Assembly: GCF_023611505.1 (NCBI RefSeq)
Contig: NZ_CP097843.1
Location: 806,001 to 870,000, forward strand
Source: Streptococcus oralis
Lineage (GTDB): Bacteria; Bacillota; Bacilli; Lactobacillales; Streptococcaceae
Reading direction: 5' to 3'
DNA length: 64,000 nucleotides
Shown: positions 8,061-17,659 of the stretch, one piece after another
Position numbering within the stretch: the stretch's first letter is position 1
Layout: each line of letters begins with the position of its first letter
Position numbers and translations under genes: made by a program
The notes under the pieces: generated by a model
What the model saw: only the letters and a program-made list of their open reading frames with translations
Database searches by the model: none
Told to the model about the DNA's origin: nothing

Positions 8061-9536
8061 ATGCAGACAATAGTAGATAATTTTGTTAATAGAGTTATTG
8101 AATATGGAATTTATAAACCGATGGACCAGATATATATAAAAAATAGAGTTTTGGCCTTAATCGGGGAAGAAGGAACTGATAAGATTTCAAATGATAGTGA
8201 TCTTAAAAAATTAAAAGACGATTTAGTAGAAATAGCTTTAAAGAATGGTAAAATTGCTGATTTAGGTGAGGCGAAGGAATGTTTAGGTGCAGAGCTGATG
8301 AATTTCATCATTCCATTACCAAGTCGCCTTAATGATATTTTTTGGAGTTCATATGATGTTTCGCCACAGGAAGCAGTTGAAGAGTTCTATCAGCTAAGTA
8401 AAGATAGCGACTATATTAAATTGTCAGCTATCTCTAAAAATATAGCTTTTCATACTGAAACTAATTATGGTTCACTTGAAATTACAATCAATTTATCAAA
8501 ACCGGAAAAAGATCCGAAAACAATCGCGGCAGAGAAATTAGTAAAGTCATCTAATTATCCAAAATGTTTACTTTGTATGGAAAATGAAGGTTATCAGGGG
8601 AGAATAAATTATCCAGCACGTGCTAATCATAGAATTATTCGATTGGAACTGGGAGACGAAGTATGGGGGTTCCAGTATTCTCCATACTCATATTTTAATG
8701 AGCATGCGATATTCTTGAATAGTCAACATGTACCTATGGCTATTACGTCCAAAACATTTGAACAATTATTGGAGATTGTTGATATTTTACCAGGGTATTT
8801 TGCTGGTTCAAATTCTGATCTTCCTATCTCAGGAGGATCTATCCTTAGTCATAATCACTACCAGGGAGGAAAACATATTTTCCCAATGGAAAAAGCAAAA
8901 TTTGAGAGAGAATTTCTTTTTAAAGACTTTGAGGATATTAAAGCTGGGATTATAAAATGGCCGATGTCAGTGATTAGGCTACAAGGTGAAAATAAAAATC
9001 GTTTGGTAGAATTAGCCACTAAAATCCTAGATACCTGGAGAGAATATTCAGATTTAGACGTAAACATTATTGCTAAGACTGAAGATATTCCACACCATAC
9101 GGTGACTCCTATTGCTCGTAAAGTGAATGGGAGATATGAATTGGATATTGTTTTGAGAGATAATCATACTACTGAAGAATACCCAGATGGTGTTTACCAT
9201 CCTCATCAAGATGTACAACATATTAAAAAGGAAAACATCGGGTTAATTGAGGTGATGGGACTTGCGATTTTACCACCTCGTTTGAAAACAGAGTTAGAAG
9301 AAGTTGAGAAATATCTTTTAGGAAAAGATAACGCAATTGCTGATTATCATTTAGAATGGGCCGTTCAATTGAAAGAAAAATATCCTGTCCTTAAAGAGGA
9401 GGAGGTTCATAGAGTAGTTCAACATGAAGTAGGGCAAGTATTTGCGAGAGTTCTCGAAGATGCAGGTGTTTATAAGAATACTCAAAACGGACATGAAGCA
9501 TTTATGAGATTTGTTAAATCGGTTGGAATTAATTAG
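8061..9536 (+). CDS. galT: UDP-glucose--hexose-1-phosphate uridylyltransferase
   Basis: The 491-residue protein is the Firmicutes-type GalT of the Leloir pathway. It swaps UMP between UDP-glucose and galactose-1-phosphate. Visible are the Cys pair LLCMENEGY, the LNSQHVPM segment and the HNHYQGG His motif of the active site. Length is normal for the class. It lies 16 nt after the PhoU gene and 12 nt before galE. No galK is present nearby, so galactose-1-phosphate must come from elsewhere. Pneumococci have two galT copies, and by context this looks like the pfbA-linked one. Confidence 0.95.
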   Translation: MQTIVDNFVNRVIEYGIYKPMDQIYIKNRVLALIGEEGTDKISNDSDLKKLKDDLVEIALKNGKIADLGEAKECLGAELMNFIIPLPSRLNDIFWSSYDVSPQEAVEEFYQLSKDSDYIKLSAISKNIAFHTETNYGSLEITINLSKPEKDPKTIAAEKLVKSSNYPKCLLCMENEGYQGRINYPARANHRIIRLELGDEVWGFQYSPYSYFNEHAIFLNSQHVPMAITSKTFEQLLEIVDILPGYFAGSNSDLPISGGSILSHNHYQGGKHIFPMEKAKFEREFLFKDFEDIKAGIIKWPMSVIRLQGENKNRLVELATKILDTWREYSDLDVNIIAKTEDIPHHTVTPIARKVNGRYELDIVLRDNHTTEEYPDGVYHPHQDVQHIKKENIGLIEVMGLAILPPRLKTELEEVEKYLLGKDNAIADYHLEWAVQLKEKYPVLKEEEVHRVVQHEVGQVFARVLEDAGVYKNTQNGHEAFMRFVKSVGIN

Positions 9537-9548
9537 GAGGAAATAAAA

Positions 9549-10562
9549 ATGGCAATATTGGTAACAGGCGGAGCTGGTTATATTGGTAGCCATACCGTAG
9601 TAGAATTACTAAATTTAGGAAAGGAAGTCGTTATTGTCGACAACCTTTCAAACTCAAGCATTTTAGTATTAGATCGTATTGAAGCAATTACAGGGCAACG
9701 TCCTGCGTTTTACGAATTAGATGTTTGTGATAAACAAGGATTGAGAAAAGTTTTTGAACAAGAATCTATTGAGGCTGCAATTCATTTTGCAGGATACAAA
9801 GCTGTCGGCGAATCCGTGCAAAAGCCTGTGATGTACTACGAAAATAATATTATGAGTACATTATCTCTTGTTGAAGTGATGTCAGAGTTTAATGTTAAAA
9901 AGATTGTATTTTCATCGAGTGCGACTGTATACGGCGTTCACAATCAGTCTCCTCTTATTGAAACGATGCCAACAAGTGCAACGAATCCGTATGGGTACAC
10001 AAAAGTGATGCTTGAACAAATTTTAAAAGATGTTCATGTAGCAGATTCAGAGTGGAGTATTGCGTTGCTTCGTTATTTCAATCCGATTGGTGCTCATGAG
10101 TCTGGGTTGATTGGAGAAGATCCATCAGGCATTCCTAACAACTTAATGCCTTTTATTGCACAAGTAGCGGTAGGTAAGCGACCAGAGCTAAGTGTTTTTG
10201 GAGATGATTATGATACGGTAGATGGTACTGGTGTTCGCGATTATATCCATGTAGTGGATTTAGCGATAGGGCATATAAAAGCTTTAGAAAAAGTATCTGA
10301 AAAAACAGATGTTTATATTTATAACCTTGGTTCAGGAGAAGGCACAAGTGTATTACAACTTGTAAATACATTTGAAAGTGTTAATAAGGTTCCAATTCCG
10401 TATAAAATTGTACCAAGACGATCAGGAGACGTTGCGACTTGTTATGCAAATGCAGATAAGGCGTATAAGGAATTAAATTGGAAGACTACAAAAACGGTCG
10501 AAGACATGTGTAGAGATACATGGAATTGGCAATCAAAAAACCCTAATGGATACAATAAATAA
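9549..10562 (+). CDS. galE: UDP-glucose 4-epimerase
   Basis: The 337-residue short-chain-dehydrogenase-fold epimerase interconverts UDP-galactose and UDP-glucose. The NAD-binding GGAGYIGSHT is at the N terminus, the catalytic Ser in FSSSATVYG, and the YGYTK motif supplies Tyr and Lys. A good ribosome binding site (TAGGAGGAAA) precedes ATG 9549. It ends the pfbA unit; no clear terminator was seen before the next promoter at 10637. Confidence 0.96.
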   Translation: MAILVTGGAGYIGSHTVVELLNLGKEVVIVDNLSNSSILVLDRIEAITGQRPAFYELDVCDKQGLRKVFEQESIEAAIHFAGYKAVGESVQKPVMYYENNIMSTLSLVEVMSEFNVKKIVFSSSATVYGVHNQSPLIETMPTSATNPYGYTKVMLEQILKDVHVADSEWSIALLRYFNPIGAHESGLIGEDPSGIPNNLMPFIAQVAVGKRPELSVFGDDYDTVDGTGVRDYIHVVDLAIGHIKALEKVSEKTDVYIYNLGSGEGTSVLQLVNTFESVNKVPIPYKIVPRRSGDVATCYANADKAYKELNWKTTKTVEDMCRDTWNWQSKNPNGYNK

Positions 10563-10628
10563 TAAAGTTCAAGTAGTCTTGTAACATGTATATATTAAAA
10601 AAATTAAAAAAATTTAAAAAAAAACAAT

Positions 10629-10693
10629 GAAAGCGCTTGACAAAGTAAACGGTTACATTGTATAATACAAATATGAATGACACCGATGTCAAA
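10629..10693 (+). promoter_or_regulatory. Promoter of the 2H/ABC unit with operator and cre-like site
   Basis: TTGACA (10637-10642), an 18-nt spacer and TATAAT (10661-10666) form a strong promoter. AATGACACCGATGTCAAA (10676-10693) is the second copy of the operator found before pfbA, again just past the -10. Inside the spacer, AGTAAACGGTTACA (10644-10657) fits 13 of 14 cre positions. A partial cre (TGAAAGCGCTT, 10628-10638) overlaps the -35, so CcpA repression is likely. Confidence 0.78.
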
Positions 10694-10715
10694 AAATATA
10701 AAAGAAGGTCTGTTT

Positions 10716-11372
10716 ATGAAAAACTTAACAAAAATTAAGTTCAAAGAGAACGGAGAATTTAATCATTTTCCCGGAAATACAGTTGTAGCAAATCTTTATA
10801 CTAATTCAGATTTGATGGAAGTTGTTGATATCATTCAATCACGCTATAGAGAGTTACCATTTATAGACAAATTCACATTAACTCCAAGAGATTCTATTCA
10901 TATGACTGTAATTGAATTGCTTTGCCATGAAAATCGTGAGCCTGAATTTTGGAGTAGCCATCTACCATTGGATACGCCATTACAAGAAATTCATGATTAC
11001 TTTGCAAAACAACTAGAAATTTTCCCATTGCTAAACGAAGATATTCATATGCGTGTGACTGAAATGGGAAATCAAAACATTTTAGTAGAACCAGCCGATG
11101 AAAAATCAGCTAAACGATTAGAAGAAATTAGAACATATGTTTCTGAAAAAGCAGGTGTTCGATTCCCTAATCATGATCGCTATCAATTCCATATCTCAAT
11201 TGGATATCTTCGAGTTCCATTAACTGAAGAAGAAAATGAAGAGTTTACTAAAGTGAAAAAGGAATTAACCGAAGTTCTGCTTGAAAAGATTCCTGTCATT
11301 ACAGTAAATCGTATCGATTACACAGTATTTGAAGATATGAGACGCTTTGTTCCATATTGCGAAAAATTTTAA
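10716..11372 (+). CDS. 2H-family phosphoesterase (2'-5' RNA ligase-like)
   Basis: The 218-residue cytoplasmic protein has the two 2H active-site motifs, H62-M-T64 (SIHMTVIEL) and H159-I-S161 (YQFHISIGYL). A KFxxxGxxxxFPGNTVVANL-like N terminus recalls DUF1868-type members. 2H enzymes act on 2',5' or cyclic phosphodiesters in RNA, nucleotides or sugar phosphates; the substrate cannot be read from sequence. ATG 10716 is chosen because AGAAGG lies 7 nt before it. An ATG at 10677 lies within the operator and the expected transcription start and is rejected. It leads the ABC importer unit, so it may process the imported compound. Confidence 0.75.
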   Translation: MKNLTKIKFKENGEFNHFPGNTVVANLYTNSDLMEVVDIIQSRYRELPFIDKFTLTPRDSIHMTVIELLCHENREPEFWSSHLPLDTPLQEIHDYFAKQLEIFPLLNEDIHMRVTEMGNQNILVEPADEKSAKRLEEIRTYVSEKAGVRFPNHDRYQFHISIGYLRVPLTEEENEEFTKVKKELTEVLLEKIPVITVNRIDYTVFEDMRRFVPYCEKF

Positions 11373-11409
11373 AATAAAATTATAATTAAAAATAAAAAGG
11401 AGATTTCAT

Positions 11410-12489
11410 ATGAAAAAATCTAAATTATTATCGTTTTTAGCTGCAGGGGTTGCGGTTACAACATTGGCAGCATGTTCAGGTGGTTCAACTAATTCATCAA
11501 ATTCTTCGAGCGATACACCTCAATCAGAAGAAAAAGCTGATAAGAGCCAAGAATTAGTAATTTATTCTAACTCTGTTTCAAACGGACGTGGAGATTGGCT
11601 AACTGCTAAAGCAAAAGAAGCTGGTTTCAATATTAAAATGGTTGACATTCCAGGTGCTCAGTTGGCAGATCGTGTTATTGCTGAAAAAAATAATGCAGTA
11701 GCTGATATGGTATTTGGTATTGGAGCTGTTGACTCAAATAAAATTAGAGATCAAAAATTACTAGTACAGTACAAGCCTAAATGGTTAGATAAAATTGACC
11801 AATCTTTATCAGATAAAGATAATTATTACAATCCTGTAATTGTTCAACCATTGGTCTTGATTGGTGCTCCTGATGTTACTGAAATGCCAAAAGATTGGAC
11901 TGAGTTAGGTAGCAAGTATAAAGGTAAATATTCAATTTCTGGGCTCTCAGGTGGAACAGGACGTGCTATTTTGGCAAGTATCCTTGTTCGTTATCTAGAT
12001 GATAAAGGAGAATTGGGTGTTTCTGAAAAAGGTTGGCAAGCAGCTAAAGAATATTTGGAAAATGCGTACACTCTTCAAAAGGGTGAAAGTTCAATTGTTA
12101 AAATGTTAGATAAGGATGACCCAATCCAGTACGGTATGATGTGGGGTTCTGGTGCATTAGTTGGACAAAAAGAAAACAATGTTGTATTTAAAGTAATGTC
12201 TCCTGAAATTGGTGTTCCGTTTGTAACTGAACAAACAATGATTTTGAATACTAGTAAGAAACAAGCTTTAGCTAAAGAATTTATTGATTGGTTTGGTCAA
12301 ACAGAAATTCAAGTAGAGTACAGCAAAAACTTTGGTTCTATTCCTGCAAATACTGAGGCAGTGAAAGAGTTACCAGAAGCTACTAAGAAATTTGTTGATC
12401 AAGTGAAACCGCAAAGTATTGATTGGGAAGCTGTTGGAAAACATTTGGATGAATGGGTTGAAAAAGCTGAACTAGAATATGTAAAATAG
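11410..12489 (+). CDS. ABC importer substrate-binding lipoprotein (Fe3+/2-AEP/polyamine type)
   Basis: The 359-residue lipoprotein has lipobox LAAC with the lipidated Cys at residue 22, then a Ser/Asn-rich linker and a type-II periplasmic-binding fold. The family (SBP_bac_6/8 type) carries ferric iron, 2-aminoethylphosphonate, polyamines or thiamine-like ligands. No iron-binding tyrosine pair typical of FbpA/FutA is obvious, so iron is not favoured. It lies 37 nt after the 2H gene. A hairpin separates it from the ATPase gene, which fits the usual excess of binding protein over transporter. Confidence 0.85.
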   Translation: MKKSKLLSFLAAGVAVTTLAACSGGSTNSSNSSSDTPQSEEKADKSQELVIYSNSVSNGRGDWLTAKAKEAGFNIKMVDIPGAQLADRVIAEKNNAVADMVFGIGAVDSNKIRDQKLLVQYKPKWLDKIDQSLSDKDNYYNPVIVQPLVLIGAPDVTEMPKDWTELGSKYKGKYSISGLSGGTGRAILASILVRYLDDKGELGVSEKGWQAAKEYLENAYTLQKGESSIVKMLDKDDPIQYGMMWGSGALVGQKENNVVFKVMSPEIGVPFVTEQTMILNTSKKQALAKEFIDWFGQTEIQVEYSKNFGSIPANTEAVKELPEATKKFVDQVKPQSIDWEAVGKHLDEWVEKAELEYVK

Positions 12490-12517
12490 GACATAAGTGT
12501 AAATTTTAAAATTCCAG

Positions 12518-12565
12518 GTCTCTCTAAAGTTTCTAAACCTACATGAGAAATTAAGAGAGACTTTT
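12518..12565 (+). terminator. Intra-operon attenuator after the binding-protein gene
   Basis: GTCTCTCT (12518-12525) pairs with AGAGAGAC (12554-12561), with further pairing inside and TTTT after it. It probably stops part of the transcripts so that the binding protein is made in excess of the ATPase and permease. Confidence 0.68.
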
Positions 12566-12592
12566 CATTTATAAGTAAAGGAAGTTAGTAAT

Positions 12593-13603
12593 ATGATTAA
12601 ATTTGATAACATTCAAATTAAATACGGTGATTTTATCGCGATTGATAATCTAAATTTAGATATTAAGGAAGGAGAATTCTTTACCTTCCTTGGACCATCT
12701 GGTTGCGGTAAATCAACAACTTTAAGAGCTTTGGTAGGTTTTTTAGACCCTTCATCTGGAAGTATTGAGGTTAATGGCACAGATGTTACGCACTTGGAGC
12801 CTGAAAAACGTGGAATCGGGATCGTATTCCAATCTTACGCACTATTTCCAACAATGACAGTTTTTGATAATATTGCTTTTGGTTTAAAAGTTAAAAAAGT
12901 TGCTCCAGATGTTATTAAAGCCAAGGTTTCTGCAGTGGCTGCTAAAATTAAGATTTCAGATCAACAATTGCAACGTAACGTTTCAGAATTATCTGGAGGA
13001 CAACAGCAGCGTGTAGCTTTAGCTCGTGCTCTTGTTTTGGAACCTAAAATCCTATGTTTGGATGAACCCTTGTCAAACCTAGATGCAAAATTACGTGTGG
13101 ATTTGAGAAAAGAGTTGAAACGTCTTCAAAAAGAATTGGGAATTACAACTCTATATGTTACACATGACCAAGAGGAAGCGTTAACGCTATCTGATAGGAT
13201 TGCTGTCTTTAATAATGGTTTTATTGAACAAGTGGGAACACCAGTAGAAATTTATCATAATTCTCAAACAGAATTTGTATGTGATTTCATTGGAGACATT
13301 AACGTACTTACAGATGAAACTGTTCACGGAATTCTTCTAAATAATGCTCATGTTCTTTTGGAAGATAAAAAAGGTTACATTCGTTTAGAAAAAGTTCGCT
13401 TCAAACGTGAAACGGATCAGGATTTTGTCTTAAAAGGTTCAATTATTGATGTGGAATTTTCAGGAGTTACAATTCACTATACTGTTCAGGTATCTGAAAA
13501 TCAAATTCTTAATGTAACAAGTATCGATAGTCAGTCAGCTATTAGATCTGTCGGAGAAAGTGTGGAATTATTTATCACACCATCAGACGTTCTGCAATTT
13601 TAA
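12593..13603 (+). CDS. ABC importer ATPase (PotA/FbpC type)
   Basis: The 336-residue ATPase has Walker [10 protein letters not shown] (about residues 34-42), a Q-loop, the signature [15 protein letters not shown], Walker [14 protein letters not shown] and the H-loop [11 protein letters not shown]-terminal regulatory extension of TOBE type follows (about residues 240-336). It energises import through the fused permease 11 nt downstream. Length and layout fit polyamine/iron/aminoethylphosphonate importers. Confidence 0.93.
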   Translation: MIKFDNIQIKYGDFIAIDNLNLDIKEGEFFTFLGPSGCGKSTTLRALVGFLDPSSGSIEVNGTDVTHLEPEKRGIGIVFQSYALFPTMTVFDNIAFGLKVKKVAPDVIKAKVSAVAAKIKISDQQLQRNVSELSGGQQQRVALARALVLEPKILCLDEPLSNLDAKLRVDLRKELKRLQKELGITTLYVTHDQEEALTLSDRIAVFNNGFIEQVGTPVEIYHNSQTEFVCDFIGDINVLTDETVHGILLNNAHVLLEDKKGYIRLEKVRFKRETDQDFVLKGSIIDVEFSGVTIHYTVQVSENQILNVTSIDSQSAIRSVGESVELFITPSDVLQF

Positions 13604-13614
13604 GGAGGTGCAGT

Positions 13615-15306
13615 ATGCGTCATAAATTAAATTGGAAAGATTGGCTCATTCGTTTAGGCTTAATCTGGTTCTTGGTAACTTTCATCATTTATCCAAACTT
13701 TGATTTAGTAGTTAATGTATTTGTGAAAGGTGGGGAGTTTTCACTTGATGTCGTACAACGAGCTTTTAAATCTCAACGTGCGATTCAGAGTATTTTTAAC
13801 AGTTTCAAGTTAGCATTCTCACTAATTATAACTGTTAATGTTGTTGGTGTACTTTGTGTATTGTTTACAGAATATTTTGATATTAAAGGAGCTAAAATAT
13901 TAAAACTAGGATACATGACGTCACTAATCTACGGTGGAGTAGTTTTGGCTACTGGTTATAAATTCGTTTATGGACCATATGGAATGATTACCAAATTTTT
14001 ACAAAGTATTATTCCATCTTTAGATCCTAACTGGTTTATTGGTTATGGTGCAGTTCTATTTATTATGACATTTTCTGGTACTGCTAATCACACCTTATTC
14101 CTAACTAATACAATTCGTAGTGTAGACTATCATACTATTGAAGCTGCACGTAATATGGGTGCAAAACCATTTACAGTGTTTAGAAAAGTAGTATTGCCAA
14201 CTCTAATTCCTACTTTATTCGCTCTGACAATTATGGTTTTTCTAAGTGGGTTATCAGCAGTAGCAGCACCTATGATTGTTGGTGGGAAAGAATTCCAAAC
14301 TATTAACCCAATGATCATAACATTTGCTGGAATGGGAAATTCTCGTGACTTAGCTGCCTTTCTAGCAATTATTTTGGGTATTGCCACTACGATTTTGCTT
14401 ACTATTATGAACAAGATCGAAAAAGGCGGAAATTATATTTCTATTTCTAAAACAAAAGCACCTTTGAAAAAACAAAAAATCACATCTAAACCATGGAATA
14501 TCATTGCACATATTGTTGCTTATGCTTTGTTCACTGTTTTCATGTTACCATTGATTTTCATTGTATTGTATTCATTTACTGACCCAGTTGCAATACAGAC
14601 AGGAAACTTATCATTATCAAACTTTACTTTAGATAATTATAAGTTATTCTTTAGTAATAGTGCTGCGTTCTCTCCATTCTTAGTCAGCTTTATATACTCT
14701 ATCATTGCAGCAACTACTGCAACAGTTCTTGCTGTTGTGTTTGCGCGAGTAGTTCGTAAACATAAAGCTCGATTTGATTTCTTGTTCGAATACGGAGCTC
14801 TTCTTCCTTGGCTATTACCAAGTACACTTCTAGCAGTTAGTTTATTGTTCACTTTCAACCAACCTCAACTTTTAGTCTTTAACCAGATTCTAGTTGGTAG
14901 TTTAGTAATTTTGCTAATCGCTTATATTGTTGTAAAAATTCCATTCTCTTATAGAATGGTACGTGCAATCTTATTTAGTGTTGATGATGAGATGGAGGAT
15001 GCTGCTAGAAGTATGGGGGCTTCACCATTTTACACAATGATGAAGGTTATTATTCCTTTCATCTTGCCGGTTGTTCTCTCTGTTATCGCACTCAACTTTA
15101 ACTCTTTATTGACCGATTTCGATTTATCTGTATTCCTTTATCATCCATTGGCTCAACCATTAGGTATTACGATTCGTTCTGCAGGTGATGAAACAGCAAC
15201 ATCTAACGCACAAGCTCTTGTATTCGTTTATACAATTATTCTAATGATTATTTCTGGAACTGTGTTATACTTCACACAGAGACCACGCGGTAAGAAAAGG
15301 AAATAG
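13615..15306 (+). CDS. ABC importer permease, two fused MetI-type domains
   Basis: The 563-residue integral membrane protein has about 12 hydrophobic segments. The two EAA loops that dock on the ATPase are visible: [16 protein letters not shown] (about residue 178) and [16 protein letters not shown] (about residue 463). The single fused permease is the FbpB/PhnU-V-like arrangement of ferric-ion and 2-aminoethylphosphonate transporters. It lies 11 nt after the ATPase and 2 nt before the mgtC-like gene, clearly one operon. Confidence 0.92.
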   Translation: MRHKLNWKDWLIRLGLIWFLVTFIIYPNFDLVVNVFVKGGEFSLDVVQRAFKSQRAIQSIFNSFKLAFSLIITVNVVGVLCVLFTEYFDIKGAKILKLGYMTSLIYGGVVLATGYKFVYGPYGMITKFLQSIIPSLDPNWFIGYGAVLFIMTFSGTANHTLFLTNTIRSVDYHTIEAARNMGAKPFTVFRKVVLPTLIPTLFALTIMVFLSGLSAVAAPMIVGGKEFQTINPMIITFAGMGNSRDLAAFLAIILGIATTILLTIMNKIEKGGNYISISKTKAPLKKQKITSKPWNIIAHIVAYALFTVFMLPLIFIVLYSFTDPVAIQTGNLSLSNFTLDNYKLFFSNSAAFSPFLVSFIYSIIAATTATVLAVVFARVVRKHKARFDFLFEYGALLPWLLPSTLLAVSLLFTFNQPQLLVFNQILVGSLVILLIAYIVVKIPFSYRMVRAILFSVDDEMEDAARSMGASPFYTMMKVIIPFILPVVLSVIALNFNSLLTDFDLSVFLYHPLAQPLGITIRSAGDETATSNAQALVFVYTIILMIISGTVLYFTQRPRGKKRK

Positions 15307-15308
15307 TA

Positions 15309-16019
15309 ATGCAATCATCCGGCATGGGACTACCATACATTGAAATTATCATTAGAGTCGTATTATCTTTGGTCATAGGAAGTATTATTGGCTTGGAAAG
15401 AGGAAGTAAATCTCAACCAGCAGGTATTCGTACACATAGTATCGTTTGTATGGCTGCTTGTTTGATTATGATGACTAATGAATTTGTATCTTATAAGTTT
15501 GGAACAGGAGATCCGACACGTTTAGGTGCTCAAGTTATTTCTGGTGTTGGTTTTCTTGGAGCTGGAACAATTCTTATCACAGATAAAAAGAAGGTTACGG
15601 GTCTGACAACTGCAGCAGGAATCTGGGCTTCTGCAGGAATAGGTTTAGCTATTGGAGTAGGTTTTTATGAAGGTGCTCTGTTAGTAGCTATTTCTGTGTG
15701 GAGTGTGATTACTATGTTTCAGCCTTTAAAAAAATATCTTCAAAGTCGTTCAAAAGTTATTGAATTATATATTGTAGTTAAATCTACTGAGGCATATAAT
15801 CGAGTATTGGTTTATTGTGCAGAAAATGGAATTCGATTGAATGATTCAAGAACTGCTTTTGGAGATGTTAATACTGAAAGAATTGAATATTTTGATGTTC
15901 CAGACAAAAGAATAGCATCATTTATGACTCTAGAACTTTCAGGTAAGTTTGAACATCTTAAACTAATGGAAGAAATAGCAGATATTGTTGGTGTTATTTA
16001 TGTTGAAGAAGTTAGTTGA
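15309..16019 (+). CDS. MgtC/SapB-family membrane protein (copy 1)
   Basis: The 236-residue protein has the MgtC/SapB N-terminal membrane domain (RVVLSLVIGSIIGLERG, GIRTHSIVCMAA, GVGFLGAGTI, GLTTAAGIWASAGIGLAIG). A roughly 90-residue soluble tail that looks ACT-like follows. Family members affect Mg2+ and phosphate homeostasis, and in Salmonella MgtC inhibits F-ATPase and restrains phosphate uptake. Two nt separate it from the permease. Its placement as the last gene of an importer operon suggests it counters an ionic or phosphate load, an inference. Confidence 0.87.
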   Translation: MQSSGMGLPYIEIIIRVVLSLVIGSIIGLERGSKSQPAGIRTHSIVCMAACLIMMTNEFVSYKFGTGDPTRLGAQVISGVGFLGAGTILITDKKKVTGLTTAAGIWASAGIGLAIGVGFYEGALLVAISVWSVITMFQPLKKYLQSRSKVIELYIVVKSTEAYNRVLVYCAENGIRLNDSRTAFGDVNTERIEYFDVPDKRIASFMTLELSGKFEHLKLMEEIADIVGVIYVEEVS

Positions 16020-16028
16020 TATAGAATA

Positions 16029-16064
16029 AACAAAGGGGCAGTTATTCTTGTCCCTTTGTTTTTT
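16029..16064 (+). terminator. Terminator of the 2H/ABC/mgtC operon
   Basis: AACAAAGGG (16029-16037) pairs perfectly with CCCTTTGTT (16052-16060), then TTTT. It starts 10 nt after the mgtC stop codon. Confidence 0.85.
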
Positions 16065-16113
16065 AGATTAAAAATTACTCAAGATTATTTTCAATGTATA
16101 AAGGTGTACATAA

Positions 16114-16476
16114 ATGAAGGTGTATAATATTAATTTTGACTGTGGAAGAATAACGTATTTTGAATATAATTCTTTAATGCAAGTGTATAGATTTCATTCT
16201 TTTTATGATATTTGTGAAATGGTATTTTCGTCTTCTTTACCAGCTGATGATATACTAACAAAGCTTATTGATAAGGAAAAGATTATTCCGATCTTAGACT
16301 GCTATGTTCAAATGTTATTAGATACATTTATAGTTTCAATGGATTTTACCAAAAATGATTCTTTATATTTTTATGGTAAGTTATTTTCATACAAGTTTAT
16401 CAGTTGTGAAGTAGAAAGAATTGTAAAGAATAAAAATTTTAATTGTCAATGTTATTTTTTTGAATCGGAAGAATAG
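16114..16476 (+). CDS. Unknown 120-residue protein
   Basis: No family is recognised. The protein is rich in Phe, Tyr and Cys (four cysteines, two of them in a C-terminal NCQC), has no signal peptide and no certain membrane segment. An AAAGGTG tract 7 nt before ATG 16114 supports translation. It lies between the importer operon terminator and the LacI gene, and I recall a similarly placed small gene in the pneumococcal locus. No known operator or strong promoter is visible before it. Confidence 0.6.
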   Translation: MKVYNINFDCGRITYFEYNSLMQVYRFHSFYDICEMVFSSSLPADDILTKLIDKEKIIPILDCYVQMLLDTFIVSMDFTKNDSLYFYGKLFSYKFISCEVERIVKNKNFNCQCYFFESEE

Positions 16477-16544
16477 AGTACAAAATAGAAATTTTGAAAT
16501 TAAAGTTTTTGTTAAGATACATTAAAATATTTTACTAAATTCTC

Positions 16545-16572
16545 TTGTTAAAAAAAGTAAATATTGTATAAT
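16545..16572 (+). promoter_or_regulatory. Promoter of the LacI-family gene
   Basis: TTGTTA (16545-16550), a 16-nt spacer and TATAAT (16567-16572). The three-copy operator of this locus is absent here, so the regulator does not appear to repress itself through that site. Confidence 0.65.
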
Positions 16573-16604
16573 AATATTAGATAAATCATAAATGGAGGAC
16601 TAAA

Positions 16605-17606
16605 GTGAAAAATTTAAACGATAAAAAGGTAACTATTTATGATATTGCACATTTATCAGGTTTTTCTCCAAAAACTGTTTCACGTGTTATTAACGGTGGT
16701 GAAAAGGTAAAAGAAGAAACTTATCGAGCTATTCAAAAAGTCATTGATGAGTTGTCGTATGTTCCAAATGCATATGCAAAAAATTTGACTAAGAAAGAAA
16801 CTACAAACATTTTGATTTCCGTTAAAAAGATTGATTCTTTTCCCTTGATTTGGTTTCAAACTTTACTAGATAGAGTTCTACAAACTTGTAAAGAGTTTGG
16901 TGTAAACGCCATTGTTGAATACTTTGGTGAAGAAGATACGATTAGGAATTCAATAATTTCAAGTACAGGAAGCTTAATAGATGGAGTAATAGTATTTTAT
17001 GAAAGTAAAGACGATATTCGGATTAATTATTTACAGAAGAATAATATGCCTTTTATAGTTTTTGGAGAATCTCGAACACCTGATGTTGTTTATGTATCTA
17101 ATAACAATTTTCAAGCCACTTATGATATGATGGAATTAGTAACAAAAGAGAATATTAAAAGTATGTTGTTACTTATGGGAGGGGAATCTCTTGTTAATAA
17201 GGATCGTGAAAAAGGTATTCGTGCTTTTTTGACTGATAAAAATTATTTAATGGATTTGCAAGTTATTTATGGTTTAACTACAATTGATTCAGTTTATTCA
17301 TATGCTATAAACCATTTAACTAAACAAAACCATCCAGATATGATATTTGTTTCTGGGGATGAGAAGGTTCAAGGGCTGATTCGTGCGTGCTATGAGAAGG
17401 GGATTATCATTCCTGATGATATTTCAATAATTGGATTCGATAATATTCCTATTTCGCAATATTATACTCCAGCTCTGTCTACTATTTCTCCTAATTATGC
17501 TATGTTAGCCCAAAAAATGATAGAAGGTGTTTTAGCAATCGTTAACGGTGAAAATATAGAATCCGTTGAAATATCTTCAAAAATTATTAGAAGACAAAGC
17601 TTTTAA
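16605..17606 (+). CDS. LacI/GalR-family transcriptional regulator
   Basis: The 333-residue protein has an N-terminal LacI helix-turn-helix (VTIYDIAHLSGFSPKTVSRVIN, residues about 8-30) with hinge VPNAYAKNL. A periplasmic-binding-like effector domain follows, ending in IIGFDNIPISQYYTPALSTI. The start is GTG 16605 with TGGAGGA 7 nt before it. It lies amid three units carrying the palindrome AATGACAnCGnTGTCATT with a central CG, as LacI-family operators have, and is the obvious candidate to bind it. The effector is probably a sugar or sugar derivative but cannot be read from sequence. Confidence 0.92.
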   Translation: MKNLNDKKVTIYDIAHLSGFSPKTVSRVINGGEKVKEETYRAIQKVIDELSYVPNAYAKNLTKKETTNILISVKKIDSFPLIWFQTLLDRVLQTCKEFGVNAIVEYFGEEDTIRNSIISSTGSLIDGVIVFYESKDDIRINYLQKNNMPFIVFGESRTPDVVYVSNNNFQATYDMMELVTKENIKSMLLLMGGESLVNKDREKGIRAFLTDKNYLMDLQVIYGLTTIDSVYSYAINHLTKQNHPDMIFVSGDEKVQGLIRACYEKGIIIPDDISIIGFDNIPISQYYTPALSTISPNYAMLAQKMIEGVLAIVNGENIESVEISSKIIRRQSF

Positions 17607-17630
17607 TCGGTAAAAAATACCGATTTTTTA
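17606..17630 (+). terminator. Terminator of the LacI-family gene
   Basis: ATCGGTA (17606-17612) and TACCGAT (17618-17624) form a 7-bp stem followed by TTTTT. The stem overlaps the last base of the stop codon. Confidence 0.8.
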
Positions 17631-17659
17631 TTTGATAAAATATTAAAATAGTAGTAGAA

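Noticed and set aside
10677-10715. Upstream in-frame ATG 10677 for the 2H gene
   Set aside because: It lies in the operator, at or before the expected transcription start, and has no ribosome binding site; ATG 10716 does.
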